From: an uncultured Shewanella sp.
GTDB taxonomy: Bacteria; Pseudomonadota; Gammaproteobacteria; Enterobacterales; Shewanellaceae
Direction: 5' to 3'
NCBI RefSeq assembly: GCF_947491715.1
Contig: NZ_CANLKR010000011.1
Coordinates: 1-64,000, forward strand
Length of the DNA stretch: 64,000 nucleotides
Below the pieces are notes generated by a model. That model did not search any database and was not told the DNA's origin. It saw nothing but the letters and a program-made list of their open reading frames with translations. Position numbers and translations under genes: made by a program. Below, in pieces: positions 43,676 through 53,796 of this stretch. Position 1 is the stretch's first letter, and every line of letters begins with the position of its first letter.

Positions 43676-45922
43676 CTAAACTTGTAAATGCTGATTAATT
43701 GGTAAATCTCTAATGCGTTTTCCAGATAAAGCAAAAATAGCATTCGTCACACTCGGTGTAACGGGAGGAACACCAGGCTCACCCACTCCGGCAGGTGCTG
43801 CATTTGAAGGCAGTAAAATCACCTCGATAGAAGGGCATTTCAACATGCGAAGCACAGAATAGTCATGAAAATTAGACTGTTGAACTTGCCCATTTTCAAA
43901 ACTGATTTTTCCCGTAAGCGCAATACTTAACCCGTAAATAACCGCGCCTTCCATTTGAGATTTAACCCTATCAGGGTTAATCACTGTACCAACATCGGCG
44001 GCAATAATTGTGTTTATGACTTTCACTTCATCAGGCTTAGGCATTTCAATTAGACTTGCCACAGCAACATAACTGACAAAACTACGATGAACAGCAAAAC
44101 CCCATGCTTGATTTTTCTTGACTTTAGGCGTCGAATTTACCGCTTTTTCTACAGCATCCATTACCAACAAATATCGATTAATATCCACAGGGTACGCTGA
44201 TAATGTTTCACCGTAGTTGCTGTACTCAAAATTTTGATCAACAAAGGCTTCCTCTCTCTTTGGCCCCAATAACAAGCGCCACATATCAAAACAAGTCATG
44301 CCCGCATTCTGAGCCAGTTCATCAACAAAACTGCCCACGCCAAATCCATGTTGAATATTACAGACTGAACGCATCCAACCAATGCGGGTATGAGAAGTCG
44401 CTTTAACGGCTTCATAGCGCATATTTTTTAACGCAAAAGGCACATCAACAAAACCTAAATCTAATTCACCAGCTGAAGGATATTCAATGCCTTCTGCAAA
44501 GGTTGAACTAATTGAAGGGAATCCGGTTCTGGCCAATAAAGCTAACGGCTTTTTTGCCTCATCGAGTTGTGCTTGATAAAACTGTGCACTCGTCGCATGA
44601 TAATACCCATATTGCACATCATCTTCACGACTCCAACACACTTTCACAGGACGTTTTACCGCTTTAGCTAAAATAGCGGCTTCGACACTAAAATCAGGTT
44701 TAGATTTGCGACCAAAGCCTCCCCCAAGCAAAGTCACATTCACTGTCACTTGATTATCTTTAAGCCCTATTGCCATTGCTACGTTTTTTTGAGTACTTTG
44801 CGGCGTTTGAGTCGATGCCCAAATTTCACAACCCATTTCTGTCACTCGAGCCGTAGCCACAGGCGGCTCCATTGGCGCCTGTGCTAAATATGGAACGGTA
44901 TAAATGGCACTCAATTTATCTACTTTATTCCACGCAATATTCTCATTACCAACTTGGCGTACCACTTTCCCTGGCTTTTGTACTTTATCAATAAGTGTTT
45001 TGGTGTCTTCTGCTGAATCATATGCACTATTACTCACCTGAGTCCAACTGACTTCAAGCGCTTGCCGGCCTTGCATGGCACTCCATAAATTCGTCGCAAT
45101 AACCGCAACGCCCCCCAAAGGTTGAAACTTAGGCGCGCCTTGTAATATTGGCATGCGGATCACATCAATCACTCCCTCAATCTTTTTTGCCTTCGTCTCA
45201 TTTAACATTTTTATATCACTACCCAGCACAGGTGGTCTTAAAATACTGGCATACAACATCCCTTCTAACCTAACATCATATCCATATTGCGCACGACCGT
45301 TAAGCATGGCTTGCATATCAACGATGGGCTGAGACTGGCCAATTAAGTTAAAATCACGACTGGGTTTTAGTTTAATGCTGTCGAGATCCGGAAGGGGTAA
45401 TTGAGAGGCCGCAACAGCTAATTCTCCATAGCTCAACTGCTTAGAAGTATTAATATGGTAAACATTATGCGCTTTAGCAAAAACATCAGTAATAGGCACA
45501 TTCCACAATTTCGCTGCAGCCTGCTCTAATAAAGTTCTTGCCATGGCTCCCATTTGTCTCATGGTATGATAATGCTTGCGAATACTCCGACTTCCGTCGG
45601 TGTTCTGACTGCCCAATCGTTCATCCGCTGGCGCCTGCACCACCACGACGTGTTCCCAATCAGCAGCGAGCTCCTCTGCCAGAATTTGAGGGATCCCAGT
45701 TCGAATGCCTTGACCCATCTCTGAGCGATGGCAAGTCAAATACACTTTATTATCACTACCTATCGCAACAAAAAGGTTTAACATCGCGTCTTTTTCTTGT
45801 GCCATCAACATAGGGCTCCACCCCATGGCACTGGAGCCTAGCACTAAGCCTCCACCGATTGCACCGAACATTTTTAGCACATTCCGACGATGAATATTCT
45901 CAACGGCTGTGAAAGTGGTCAT
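43676..45922 (-). CDS. Molybdenum hydroxylase large subunit (IorB / aldehyde dehydrogenase type)
   Basis: The protein is 748 aa. A Tat-like signal (HRRNVLKMFGAIGGGLVLGS, from residue 11) predicts export of the folded cofactor enzyme, as in isoquinoline 1-oxidoreductase beta. The molybdopterin-binding core shows HRSEMGQGIRTGI near 63 and TLLGGGFGRKSKPDF. The catalytic Glu is in GVGEPGVPPV near the C-terminus. It pairs with the 2Fe-2S subunit encoded upstream (4-bp overlap). The substrate may be an aldehyde or N-heterocycle; it cannot be told here. The mocA-like gene at 2.2 kb could serve its MCD cofactor. Confidence 0.9.
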   Translation of the reverse strand: MTTFTAVENIHRRNVLKMFGAIGGGLVLGSSAMGWSPMLMAQEKDAMLNLFVAIGSDNKVYLTCHRSEMGQGIRTGIPQILAEELAADWEHVVVVQAPADERLGSQNTDGSRSIRKHYHTMRQMGAMARTLLEQAAAKLWNVPITDVFAKAHNVYHINTSKQLSYGELAVAASQLPLPDLDSIKLKPSRDFNLIGQSQPIVDMQAMLNGRAQYGYDVRLEGMLYASILRPPVLGSDIKMLNETKAKKIEGVIDVIRMPILQGAPKFQPLGGVAVIATNLWSAMQGRQALEVSWTQVSNSAYDSAEDTKTLIDKVQKPGKVVRQVGNENIAWNKVDKLSAIYTVPYLAQAPMEPPVATARVTEMGCEIWASTQTPQSTQKNVAMAIGLKDNQVTVNVTLLGGGFGRKSKPDFSVEAAILAKAVKRPVKVCWSREDDVQYGYYHATSAQFYQAQLDEAKKPLALLARTGFPSISSTFAEGIEYPSAGELDLGFVDVPFALKNMRYEAVKATSHTRIGWMRSVCNIQHGFGVGSFVDELAQNAGMTCFDMWRLLLGPKREEAFVDQNFEYSNYGETLSAYPVDINRYLLVMDAVEKAVNSTPKVKKNQAWGFAVHRSFVSYVAVASLIEMPKPDEVKVINTIIAADVGTVINPDRVKSQMEGAVIYGLSIALTGKISFENGQVQQSNFHDYSVLRMLKCPSIEVILLPSNAAPAGVGEPGVPPVTPSVTNAIFALSGKRIRDLPINQHLQV

Positions 45923-46383
45923 TTCTGAGACTCCTTATCACTGTAACTCATCATGGCTGCTTTAATTCGCGTATAAGTCCCACAGCGGCAAATATTGCCT
46001 GACATAGCCTCATCAATTTGATTTGAAGTTGGGCGAGCATTCTGCATTAATAGTGCCGCCGCGGACATTAATTGGCCAGATTGGCAATACCCGCATTGAG
46101 GCACATTATACTCAGCCCATTTAGTAATAAGTTGAGGATTATTTAATCCTTCTATTGTCGTAATGGCTTTCCCTTTCACCTGCTGCAGGCTCGTTAAACA
46201 CGAGCGTATCGGTTTTCCCTCCAAATGCACGGTACAAGCACCACATAACCCTGCCCCGCAACCAAATTTAGTGCCTGTTAACCCTAATATATCTCTCAAT
46301 GCCCACAATACAGGCATATTAGGATCCGCATCTAAGGTAAAAGAACGCCCATTTATCGTAACTTCTTGTGCTGATTTTGACAT
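45919..46383 (-). CDS. Molybdenum hydroxylase 2Fe-2S subunit (IorA type)
   Basis: The protein is 154 aa from the ATG at 46383 (MSKSAQEVTINGRSF), with GGGAG five bases upstream; the frame opens eight codons earlier. It has two [2Fe-2S] sites: CGAGLCGACTV plus a later Cys (plant-ferredoxin type), and CGYCQSGQ with NICRCGTY (alpha-helical domain). It carries electrons from the Mo site in the large subunit, whose gene overlaps its stop by 4 bases. With no FAD subunit beside it, the acceptor is probably a cytochrome or quinone-side partner. Confidence 0.93.
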   Translation of the reverse strand: MSKSAQEVTINGRSFTLDADPNMPVLWALRDILGLTGTKFGCGAGLCGACTVHLEGKPIRSCLTSLQQVKGKAITTIEGLNNPQLITKWAEYNVPQCGYCQSGQLMSAAALLMQNARPTSNQIDEAMSGNICRCGTYTRIKAAMMSYSDKESQK

Positions 46384-46540
46384 AAAACTCCCTGTTGAGC
46401 CTATCACAGCTTAAGATTGGCAAGATAATAGTGATGAAGCATTGATTAAAAAACCGACACCAAAGAATAATATTTAACCAAATGAAATTAAAAGAAATAA
46501 CGTTCTCAGAAGAAAGTTGGAAAGTAAGTTTGTTAACTCT

Positions 46541-46820
46541 ATACCCGTGATACTTGAAGATGCATGTTTTCAGAGCCTGAAAAAGTGCCTAATTCAAGAC
46601 GTATTATTGCAAGAATGCTTATTGCCTTTTAAGGTAATACAACGCGGAAGTAGGTGATTTTACAAACTCCCAAAGGGCTGGCCTCTTTATATGTAAAAGC
46701 AAGGCCTTTTATGCTGCGTTACTGAATATCAGCTTAGAATCACTAGGCATGCAGTTCAAAGCCTTGCCTAAAAGGCTTTTAACTCCAGCTGAATCCTGCA
46801 TCTTCAAGCATCACGGGTAT
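46541..46820 (-). repeat. MITE-like interspersed repeat, copy B (280 bp)
   Basis: It has 24-bp terminal inverted repeats starting ATACCCGTGATACTTGAAGA, with one mismatch. It is inverted relative to copies A and C, and about 15 bp longer through extra sequence near 46680-46710. It lies in the 488-base gap between iorA and the marR gene; the remaining parts of the gap show no other gene. Confidence 0.88.
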
Positions 46821-46871
46821 ATATAGCAAGCCTATTTTGATTCAAGCCGCTAACGGATCATTGCTCGGCGA

Positions 46872-47285
46872 TCAAAATCGATTAATTCTATTTAAAATAG
46901 ACACTAATACCTCTCGTTCTTCCTCTGCTAATTCACTTAAAAAATGCTCATTGACACGCTCAGCTTCTCTAATTAAATCATGTTCGAGTGCTTTGGCAAT
47001 ATCAGTCAAGAAGATTTGAAAAGTGCGACGATTATCCGCCTCTTGATGGCGAATGATCAAGCCTTGTGACTGCAACTGATCCAAAAGCCGTGTCATCGTA
47101 TAGTGTGCAACATCACATCGCTTAGATAGCACCGTTTGAGACACGCCTTCCTCTTCCCACAAAGAAAAGAGAACGGGCCAAAGCTTAATATCTAATTGAT
47201 AACGTTTTAGCCGTTGGTCTAATGCATTTTGCAGCTCCACATTCAAGTGAGCAACTAAATAGCCTAAGCTTTGATTGCGATCCAC
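46872..47285 (-). CDS. MarR-family transcriptional regulator
   Basis: The protein is 137 aa. The winged-helix DNA-binding core reads VSQTVLSKRCDVAHYTMTRL (54-73) with the wing RHQEADNRRTFQIFLTD. It starts at GTG (47285) with AAAGGAG eight bases upstream. It could regulate the molybdenum hydroxylase downstream on the same strand, but copy B of the repeat separates them and no operator was identified. Confidence 0.88.
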   Translation of the reverse strand: MDRNQSLGYLVAHLNVELQNALDQRLKRYQLDIKLWPVLFSLWEEEGVSQTVLSKRCDVAHYTMTRLLDQLQSQGLIIRHQEADNRRTFQIFLTDIAKALEHDLIREAERVNEHFLSELAEEEREVLVSILNRINRF

Positions 47286-47423
47286 TCAGTCACTCCTTTA
47301 TGCAAGCCAACACATTCCTTAAATATAACCCATATTTTAAAAAAAATTCTAGACTTTAATCGGCTAAAAATAGAACAACATGTTCGATTGTCTTCTAAGG
47401 TTCTAATTAGAAAGACAATGAAT

Positions 47424-47885
47424 TCATATAAAATCATTAATAAAGCGGTAATAACAGGCTCTATTTAATGTGGCAATTAAGCCTCTATCAAGACCAACAG
47501 TTATCGACTCCTCACCACAAATAAAATGAGATAATGATTGTACTTCATAATGTGTATTCAAACTGGTCGTCACGGTAAAAGCACTATTATGCTCAATATC
47601 CTGGATTGTTTCTCCCTTGTCATAATCAAGATGACAAGTGTAATCAACAATACTTATTGGCACCTTAGCAACGGATACTCTTAACTTTTCTGCAGGCGTA
47701 ATCAAAAAATGTTCATTGTCGATACAATACAGAATCGTAGAGAATAATCGGCTAAATTTTTGAGGTAACGGACTCTTTAAATAAAACCATTCTCCATAAA
47801 CATCGATATGAAAAAAGGCATCGTCACTGCATAGTGCAGTTTGTTTAACCAGTGCATTAATCGCTTCTTGTGCTGCTTGACTCAT
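47424..47885 (-). CDS. DUF1285-type protein
   Basis: The protein is 153 aa. It shows features I associate with DUF1285: FHIDVYGEWFYLKSPLPQKF (25-44), LFSTILYCIDNEHFLITPAE and a C-terminal GLDRGLIATLNRACYYR. The function is unknown. Its ATG overlaps the ydiJ stop by one base (TAATG), so the two are coupled. The protein is soluble. Confidence 0.8.
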   Translation of the reverse strand: MSQAAQEAINALVKQTALCSDDAFFHIDVYGEWFYLKSPLPQKFSRLFSTILYCIDNEHFLITPAEKLRVSVAKVPISIVDYTCHLDYDKGETIQDIEHNSAFTVTTSLNTHYEVQSLSHFICGEESITVGLDRGLIATLNRACYYRFINDFI

Positions 47886-50800
47886 TATGACCCCTTTGAC
47901 AGTAACTGCAACAAAGCTTCGACAGGATGTAAAGGTTTAAAACCACTAAAGCGTTTCACCTGACTTCGGCAAGAATAACCCGACACAAGCACTTGCGATT
48001 GCGGTGTGTCGTCTAATCTTTGTTGCCACGACAAATCAAACAACTGACGAGAGCGAACTTGATTGTCAGCTTCATGCCCATAAGTTCCTGCCATACCACA
48101 ACATCCTACGTTAGCAATAGTAAGCTTAGCGCCAAAATGAGCAAAAATCCGTAACCATTCTTTACCCGCATTGGGCATGGCTGTCGATTCAGTACAATGA
48201 CTAAATAAAGTAAATGCTATATTCGCATCTCCCCTATTATGTTCAGATGAAACAAATTGATCTAACTGTGTCACTAACCATTCGTTGGCTAATAATACGT
48301 TAAAATCCCCCCTAGCCTCCCCCAGAGCCTCCTTATACTCGTCTCGATAACACAATACCAGAGCAGGATCGAGCCCAACCATCGGCATCCCTAAGGCAAA
48401 GACTTGATTAAAAAAGTCAGCCGCATCTTTTGCCGTTTGCGCAAATTGCCCTAAAAAGCCTTTAATGTGCTCAGGCTTTCCATTGGGTTTAAAAGGAAGC
48501 AAAATAGGCTTTAAGCCTAAACGCTCAATAAGCTGTATAAAATGGTGTACTGTACTGGCTTCATAAAAACTATTAAAAGGATCTTGCACCACCAGCACAT
48601 ATTGTTCTCGCTCTGACTCAGTAATAACTTGTAACGCCTCAAGATCATAGCCTCGACTGCTATGACCATCGAGCCGCTGTTTAAGTGTGGGTACAGATAA
48701 AGCGGGGGAATCAACATAACCAATTGTTTTTTCAATCACCCAACGACTTAAGGCATTTTGTGACATCGCATTCACCAATCTTGGCATTTGTGCCATCATA
48801 GGCAATGACGCTTCAATTCCTCCCACTAAATGATCTTTTGCTGGCCGTAAATAACGTTGATAATAAATATTAAAAAATTGCGAACGAAACTTAGGCACAT
48901 CAACCTTTACAGGACATTGGCTCGAACACGACTTACATGCTAGGCATCCCTGCAATGACTCCATTACCTCATGAGAATAATCATACCCTTTATTAAAAAA
49001 AGTATTTTTTACTCTCATCACAATATTACTGGGTTTTGCCTTGGCTAGTGCATTCACATCAACCCCTTCTGACTCCAGTAAACGTAACCATTCCCGCATT
49101 AATCCAGCTCGTCCTTTTGGCGAATGAATTCTATCTCCCGTGACTTTAAACGAAGGGCACATTGGAGAGACACTGCTGTAATTAAAACAAAGTCCATTAC
49201 CATTACAATTCATCACATCAGGAAAAGCATCACGCACCGCCACGGGGATTTGACGGTCAAAATGCCCTCTTTTTTGGCTATCCACCTGATAAAAGAGTGG
49301 TTGTTTTCTCTTGGGAGTTACCAGCTTCCCAGGATTTAATTTATTACAAGGGTCGAATAAATGCTTTATTTCACCCAGTAAACCATAGAGATGCTCACCG
49401 AATACGGCCGGCGCATATTCTCCTCGCACCCCTTTACCATGCTCTCCCCACATTAATCCGCCATACTTGAGCGTTAAACGGGCCACTTCATCTGAAATCA
49501 CCTTAAGCAGTTTTTCATCTTGCACATCACACATATCCAGCGCAGGCCTCACGTGCAATACTCCTGCATCGACGTGACCAAACATACCATACTGTAATTT
49601 GTGTCCATCAAGCAGTGCTCGAAACTCCATAATAAAATCGGCCAGTTTTTCTGGAGGGACAGCGGTATCTTCAGCAAAGGCTAATGGCTTTCTTCTGCCT
49701 TTCGTGGCACCAAGTAACCCAACTGCTTTTTTTCGCATGGCATAAATGGTATTGATACTGTCTCTATCAGACACCACTTGGTAGCCTAATAAGCCTGCTT
49801 TTTCTTGTTGAAGTTGGCCGGTTAACATCTGCTCAAGTGCAGCAAGTTTTTGCTTAACCTCGGCCTCATCACCTGCAAACTCAACCATATTAAGCCCTTC
49901 TATTTCATGATCGGGCACAGCTTTAATGAGATTCGAAACGGAATGCCAAATAATATCTTTCTTAGCCAAATTAAGGACTTTAGAATCTATCGTTTCCACC
50001 ACCGTTGCCTTCGCTTTCACAAGATCTGGCGCATGTCTTAACGCCGCTTCAAACGAATCATACTTAATATTCAGCATTATGCGACACTGAGGTAAAGACG
50101 TGAGGTTGAGCTTAGCTTCAGTGATCACCGCCAGCGTGCCTTCTGAGCCCGTCAATATTCTAGAAATATCACACTGATTAAGCTCATTATTCCAAACATG
50201 CTTTAAATCATACCCCGTTAAAAATCGATTCAAATTCGGGAATTTATCGTTAATTTCATCTCGGTTATCAAGACAGAGCTTAGCCACTTCGGTGGTAATA
50301 CGTTGACTTAACGATTGGGGTAAGACTTCATCAACCACTTTCATGTTATCTAAAGCCGTTTTATCGATAGGGTGAGAGTCCATCACACTGCCATCGAATA
50401 ACACACTGCTTAAACCAAGGACATGATCGGATGTTTTTCCATAGACAAGTGAACCCGCACCCGATGCATCGGTATTAATCATGCCGCCGACCGTTGCACG
50501 ATTCGATGTTGATAAATCGGGACTAAAAAAGAACCCATGAGGACGCAACGCATCATTAAACGCGTCTTTGACTACGCCGGCTTCAACTCTCGCCCAACCT
50601 TCTTCGACGTTGATCTCTAATACCCGATTCATATGGCGAGATAAATCGAGGATAATCCCATGTGTTAATGATTGACCATTGGTCCCCGTTCCGCCGCCAC
50701 GGGCACTGAATACCACCTCAGAAAACAATGGTTGAGACGCTAAATTCAACGCTGTTTGCACATCTTGTTGGTTTCTTGGGTAAATGACCGCTTGTGGGAG

Positions 50801-50950
50801 AAATTGATACACAGAGTTATCGGTTGCTTGAACCATACGTGCGCTGTAACGGGTATCAATATCGCCCGCAAATTCGCTTCGACTTAATGCCTCAATAAAA
50901 GACAAATAAATGGGCTCAAGTGTTTGTTTATGCGATAACTGAGGTAACAT
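47885..50950 (-). CDS. ydiJ: FAD/Fe-S oxidoreductase YdiJ
   Basis: The protein is 1021 aa from the ATG at 50950 (MLPQLSHKQ), close to E. coli YdiJ; the open frame extends 27 codons upstream without support. The N-terminal half is a FAD-linked oxidase (FSARGGGTGTNGQSLTHGII and GSEGTLAVITEAKL). The C-terminal half has a ferredoxin-type cluster CLACKSCSSQCPVKVDVPKF and a heterodisulfide-reductase-like CCG site (NVGCCGMAGTYGHE). Related enzymes oxidise D-2-hydroxy acids such as D-2-hydroxyglutarate or D-lactate; the substrate here is inferred. It is coupled to the DUF1285 gene and close to ppsA, as in Shewanella. Confidence 0.93.
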   Translation of the reverse strand: MLPQLSHKQTLEPIYLSFIEALSRSEFAGDIDTRYSARMVQATDNSVYQFLPQAVIYPRNQQDVQTALNLASQPLFSEVVFSARGGGTGTNGQSLTHGIILDLSRHMNRVLEINVEEGWARVEAGVVKDAFNDALRPHGFFFSPDLSTSNRATVGGMINTDASGAGSLVYGKTSDHVLGLSSVLFDGSVMDSHPIDKTALDNMKVVDEVLPQSLSQRITTEVAKLCLDNRDEINDKFPNLNRFLTGYDLKHVWNNELNQCDISRILTGSEGTLAVITEAKLNLTSLPQCRIMLNIKYDSFEAALRHAPDLVKAKATVVETIDSKVLNLAKKDIIWHSVSNLIKAVPDHEIEGLNMVEFAGDEAEVKQKLAALEQMLTGQLQQEKAGLLGYQVVSDRDSINTIYAMRKKAVGLLGATKGRRKPLAFAEDTAVPPEKLADFIMEFRALLDGHKLQYGMFGHVDAGVLHVRPALDMCDVQDEKLLKVISDEVARLTLKYGGLMWGEHGKGVRGEYAPAVFGEHLYGLLGEIKHLFDPCNKLNPGKLVTPKRKQPLFYQVDSQKRGHFDRQIPVAVRDAFPDVMNCNGNGLCFNYSSVSPMCPSFKVTGDRIHSPKGRAGLMREWLRLLESEGVDVNALAKAKPSNIVMRVKNTFFNKGYDYSHEVMESLQGCLACKSCSSQCPVKVDVPKFRSQFFNIYYQRYLRPAKDHLVGGIEASLPMMAQMPRLVNAMSQNALSRWVIEKTIGYVDSPALSVPTLKQRLDGHSSRGYDLEALQVITESEREQYVLVVQDPFNSFYEASTVHHFIQLIERLGLKPILLPFKPNGKPEHIKGFLGQFAQTAKDAADFFNQVFALGMPMVGLDPALVLCYRDEYKEALGEARGDFNVLLANEWLVTQLDQFVSSEHNRGDANIAFTLFSHCTESTAMPNAGKEWLRIFAHFGAKLTIANVGCCGMAGTYGHEADNQVRSRQLFDLSWQQRLDDTPQSQVLVSGYSCRSQVKRFSGFKPLHPVEALLQLLSKGS

Positions 50951-51131
50951 GAAAAGCTCTATCAGAGTAATTAATTTGATAAAATCTATTATACTCAAGC
51001 TTACTGGAATAGCGAGGAACACACTTAACAAATCGCCTCATGAAAACTGAATAAGTTATTCAAAACATTCCTTTCATCATCGTTAACTAAACTTAACTAC
51101 ACCTAATGAAAAACACCTACAAGGCTCATCC

Positions 51132-52847
51132 GTGATGGAGAATCGTCGCAAACAAATAACGTTGAATGCAACTCAGGTTGGTGAAGCACTGCTAGAACTC
51201 CTAGCCCTTCGAGACGTTGAGTATTTTTTTGCTGTAGGAAGTGGCACAGATTTTCCAGCCATCATAGAAGCCTATACAGAAAAACAAAGTCACTACCCTA
51301 AAGCCATAATAGCCGTGCATGAGTTGCCCGGAATAGCCATGGCTCATGGTTATGCTATGGTTGCGGAAAAAACGCCCTGTATTATGTTACATACCATTGT
51401 TGGCGGTGCGTTAGGTGTCATGGGGATCATTAATGCAGCCAGAGCTAAAATTCCTCTCTATGTGATCGCAGGGCGTACAGCCATCACTGAAAAGGGACAA
51501 AAAGGATCCCGCTCGCATATTGTGCACTGGGGGCAAGAGTCTTTTGATCAAGGCACAATGTTTAGAGAATTTGTCAAATGGGATTATGAACTAAGAAGCC
51601 CTGACCAACTAGAAACACTGATCGATAGAGGGCTGGCTATCAGCCAAAGTCAACCGCAAGGTCCTATTTATCTTGCTTTACCCGTCGAGATAAGTGGAGC
51701 TCCTCTTATTGATCGCAAGGTGTATGGATCTCCTCAATTAACGCCGGTAACTGCTGGTATTCCAGATGAATCAACCATCAAAAAAGCAATGGATCTATTA
51801 TCAAAAGCAAGCAATCCTATTATTGTGGTCAGTATGCTCGGTAAAGGATCTGCAGCCGTCACCGCATTAGTTAACTTTGCTGAAGCCATGTCTATTGGTG
51901 TCATTGAATCTAACCCCAGTTACATGAACTTTCCTCAAAACCATCCACTGCATTTAGGCTTTGATGTCAGTTCTTATCTTGATAACGCCGATGTTATTCT
52001 GCTCATTGAAACCCCTGTTCCATGGTTACCTAGCAACCAAACACTCTCAGATAACGCCGTTGTGATCTCCCTCGGAGACGATCCACTTTACAGCCAATAT
52101 CCCTATCGCAGTTTTCCTAACGATTTAAGTTTATTAGGCGATCCTAGTAAAACATTAACCGCACTATTACAACACTGTCCCATTAAACAAAATAACAAAA
52201 AAAGATTAGCGCAATACAAGAAATATCAACAAGTTAATCAAAAGCTAAAGCAAGTGAACATTGAACATAGCAAAGATCTTATTCCCATTAGCCCAATTTG
52301 GGTCTCTCATTGCCTCTCCCAAGTCTTACACCCCTTAGATATTGTGATCACAGAGTTTATTCTCGATCTCACACAAACCTGTTTTACACAAGCAGGCACT
52401 TATTTCAATCATGCCAGTTCCGGAGGCTTGGGTTGGTCATTAGGCGCCGCTTTAGGGGCTAAACTAGCGAAACCTGACAGACGAGTGATCTGTGTGATTG
52501 GCGATGGCACCTATACCTTTGGTGTACCTGTCGCGACACACCATATGTCAGCGCTGCATGATCTTCCAATCCTTTTTATTGTGTTAAATAATGGAGCTTG
52601 GGATAGAACGCGCATGGCCAGCCGTGCTTTTTCAAACCGTAATACAGCCGATAACAAGAATAATATTCCTTTATGTGAGCTCTCTCCCACGCCTGCTTAT
52701 GAAGACATCTGTAAAGCCGCTGGAGGATACGGTGAAAAGGTGGACACTCCAAGCGACTTACCTGAAGCTTTAACACGTGCATTGAGCATAATGGAGCAAG
52801 AAAACAAACAAGTCCTCCTCAATGTTATAACCAGTAAAAGTCAATAA
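51132..52847 (+). CDS. Thiamine-diphosphate enzyme, acetolactate synthase/decarboxylase superfamily
   Basis: The protein is 571 aa with three TPP-enzyme domains. The N-terminal Pyr domain has the catalytic Glu in AVHELPGIAMAHGYA (near 62). The central domain (TIKKAMDLLSKASNPIIVVS) is followed by the C-terminal PP domain with the metal/TPP motif GDGTYTFGVPV ... FIVLNNGAWDRTR. It resembles benzoylformate-decarboxylase-like and sulfopyruvate-type paralogues more than the biosynthetic IlvB. No regulatory subunit is adjacent, so amino-acid synthesis is unlikely. The substrate is unknown. The start is GTG or the ATG just after it. Convergent with the GlcG/HbpS gene. Confidence 0.85.
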   Translation: MMENRRKQITLNATQVGEALLELLALRDVEYFFAVGSGTDFPAIIEAYTEKQSHYPKAIIAVHELPGIAMAHGYAMVAEKTPCIMLHTIVGGALGVMGIINAARAKIPLYVIAGRTAITEKGQKGSRSHIVHWGQESFDQGTMFREFVKWDYELRSPDQLETLIDRGLAISQSQPQGPIYLALPVEISGAPLIDRKVYGSPQLTPVTAGIPDESTIKKAMDLLSKASNPIIVVSMLGKGSAAVTALVNFAEAMSIGVIESNPSYMNFPQNHPLHLGFDVSSYLDNADVILLIETPVPWLPSNQTLSDNAVVISLGDDPLYSQYPYRSFPNDLSLLGDPSKTLTALLQHCPIKQNNKKRLAQYKKYQQVNQKLKQVNIEHSKDLIPISPIWVSHCLSQVLHPLDIVITEFILDLTQTCFTQAGTYFNHASSGGLGWSLGAALGAKLAKPDRRVICVIGDGTYTFGVPVATHHMSALHDLPILFIVLNNGAWDRTRMASRAFSNRNTADNKNNIPLCELSPTPAYEDICKAAGGYGEKVDTPSDLPEALTRALSIMEQENKQVLLNVITSKSQ

Positions 52848-52871
52848 AATACTGATTTATCTACAAACAAA

Positions 52872-53603
52872 TTATAATTGCGTTCCTTTCCAATTTTCAT
52901 TAGGTTCGAGTGGCTCTGGATAATAACCAGCGGCTTTAATTGCATTAATCGCGGCATATTCATCTTTATCTGAGGTATCCCCGCTAATACCTACCGAGCC
53001 TATGACCTGTGCTTTTTCATTACGAATAAGCACGCCACCGGGTACATCTACCCACTTGCCTTTTGAGACGCCCGTTAGCGCACCCGCAAAAACAGGCCTG
53101 TTTTGCAAACGCTCACCAAGTACACGTGTTGACACCCCCATACCCAATGCGCCATATGCTTTTGCATTTGCTAATTCAACTCGAAATATACCCGCCCCAT
53201 CTTGCCGTTTTAATGCCACAATATGGCCTCCCGCATCAAGAATGACCACTGTAATAGGCAGCATGCTCTCAGTTTTAGCTATACTTAGCGCTGTCTCTAA
53301 AATAGTACTGGCTTTATCCAATGATAGGGTCACCATGATATTAGCAACAGCCGGACTATCAACAATCGCTTGCGGTAAAGACGTTTGTGAAATAGCATTT
53401 TTCGATATGCTTTGTGACACAATACCACTGGTAACAGTGTCAGCTGTGGCCATTGTAGGAGGTTCAGCTTTAAGCGCCGTAGGAAATAATAACAAGCCTC
53501 CCATGTAAAGCGCTCGACACTGGAAAAACTTGTTATAATAATAAAAAATTTGATTAAAGAATAACGAAGACGAAGAAAATCGCCCTTCCAGCATACTCAT
53601 CAT
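52872..53603 (-). CDS. GlcG/HbpS family exported protein
   Basis: The protein is 243 aa. A long N-terminus (MMSMLEGRFSSSSLFFNQIF...) leads to a hydrophobic segment MGGLLLFPTALKA, which looks like an export signal with a cleavage site near residue 46. The GlcG/HbpS (DUF336) domain spans about 95-240: LPITVVILDAGGHIVALKRQ, GALTGVSKGKWVDVPGGVLI, SVGISGDTSDKDEYAA. The family includes heme-binding HbpS and stand-alone proteins of unclear role. The start at 53603 has AAAGGG seven bases upstream. It is probably periplasmic. Confidence 0.85.
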   Translation of the reverse strand: MMSMLEGRFSSSSLFFNQIFYYYNKFFQCRALYMGGLLLFPTALKAEPPTMATADTVTSGIVSQSISKNAISQTSLPQAIVDSPAVANIMVTLSLDKASTILETALSIAKTESMLPITVVILDAGGHIVALKRQDGAGIFRVELANAKAYGALGMGVSTRVLGERLQNRPVFAGALTGVSKGKWVDVPGGVLIRNEKAQVIGSVGISGDTSDKDEYAAINAIKAAGYYPEPLEPNENWKGTQL

Positions 53604-53734
53604 AAGTCGTCCCTTTATCTTGATATGATCAATCGCTACCTCAACGTTAGACTACAAACCCCTTTCTCACCATTTATACCAATCACTCTATAGCCATTAT
53701 CTTTAAGTAAGCAAAAGTCGCATGCATATAAAAT

Positions 53735-53758
53735 AAAAAAGCCGCGTATTGCGGCTTT
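53735..53758 (-). terminator. Terminator downstream of ppsA
   Basis: AAAGCCGC (53738-53745) pairs with GCGGCTTT (53751-53758) around GTATT. The A-run at 53735-53740 gives a U-run on the minus strand, 39 bases past the ppsA stop. Confidence 0.85.
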
Positions 53759-53796
53759 ATAAAACGATTGAAAAATCGGCAAACTAGAGAATAATC

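Noticed and set aside
53002..53508. 168-codon plus-strand frame opposite the GlcG/HbpS gene
   Set aside because: It is a shadow of the real minus-strand gene, with no ribosome site.
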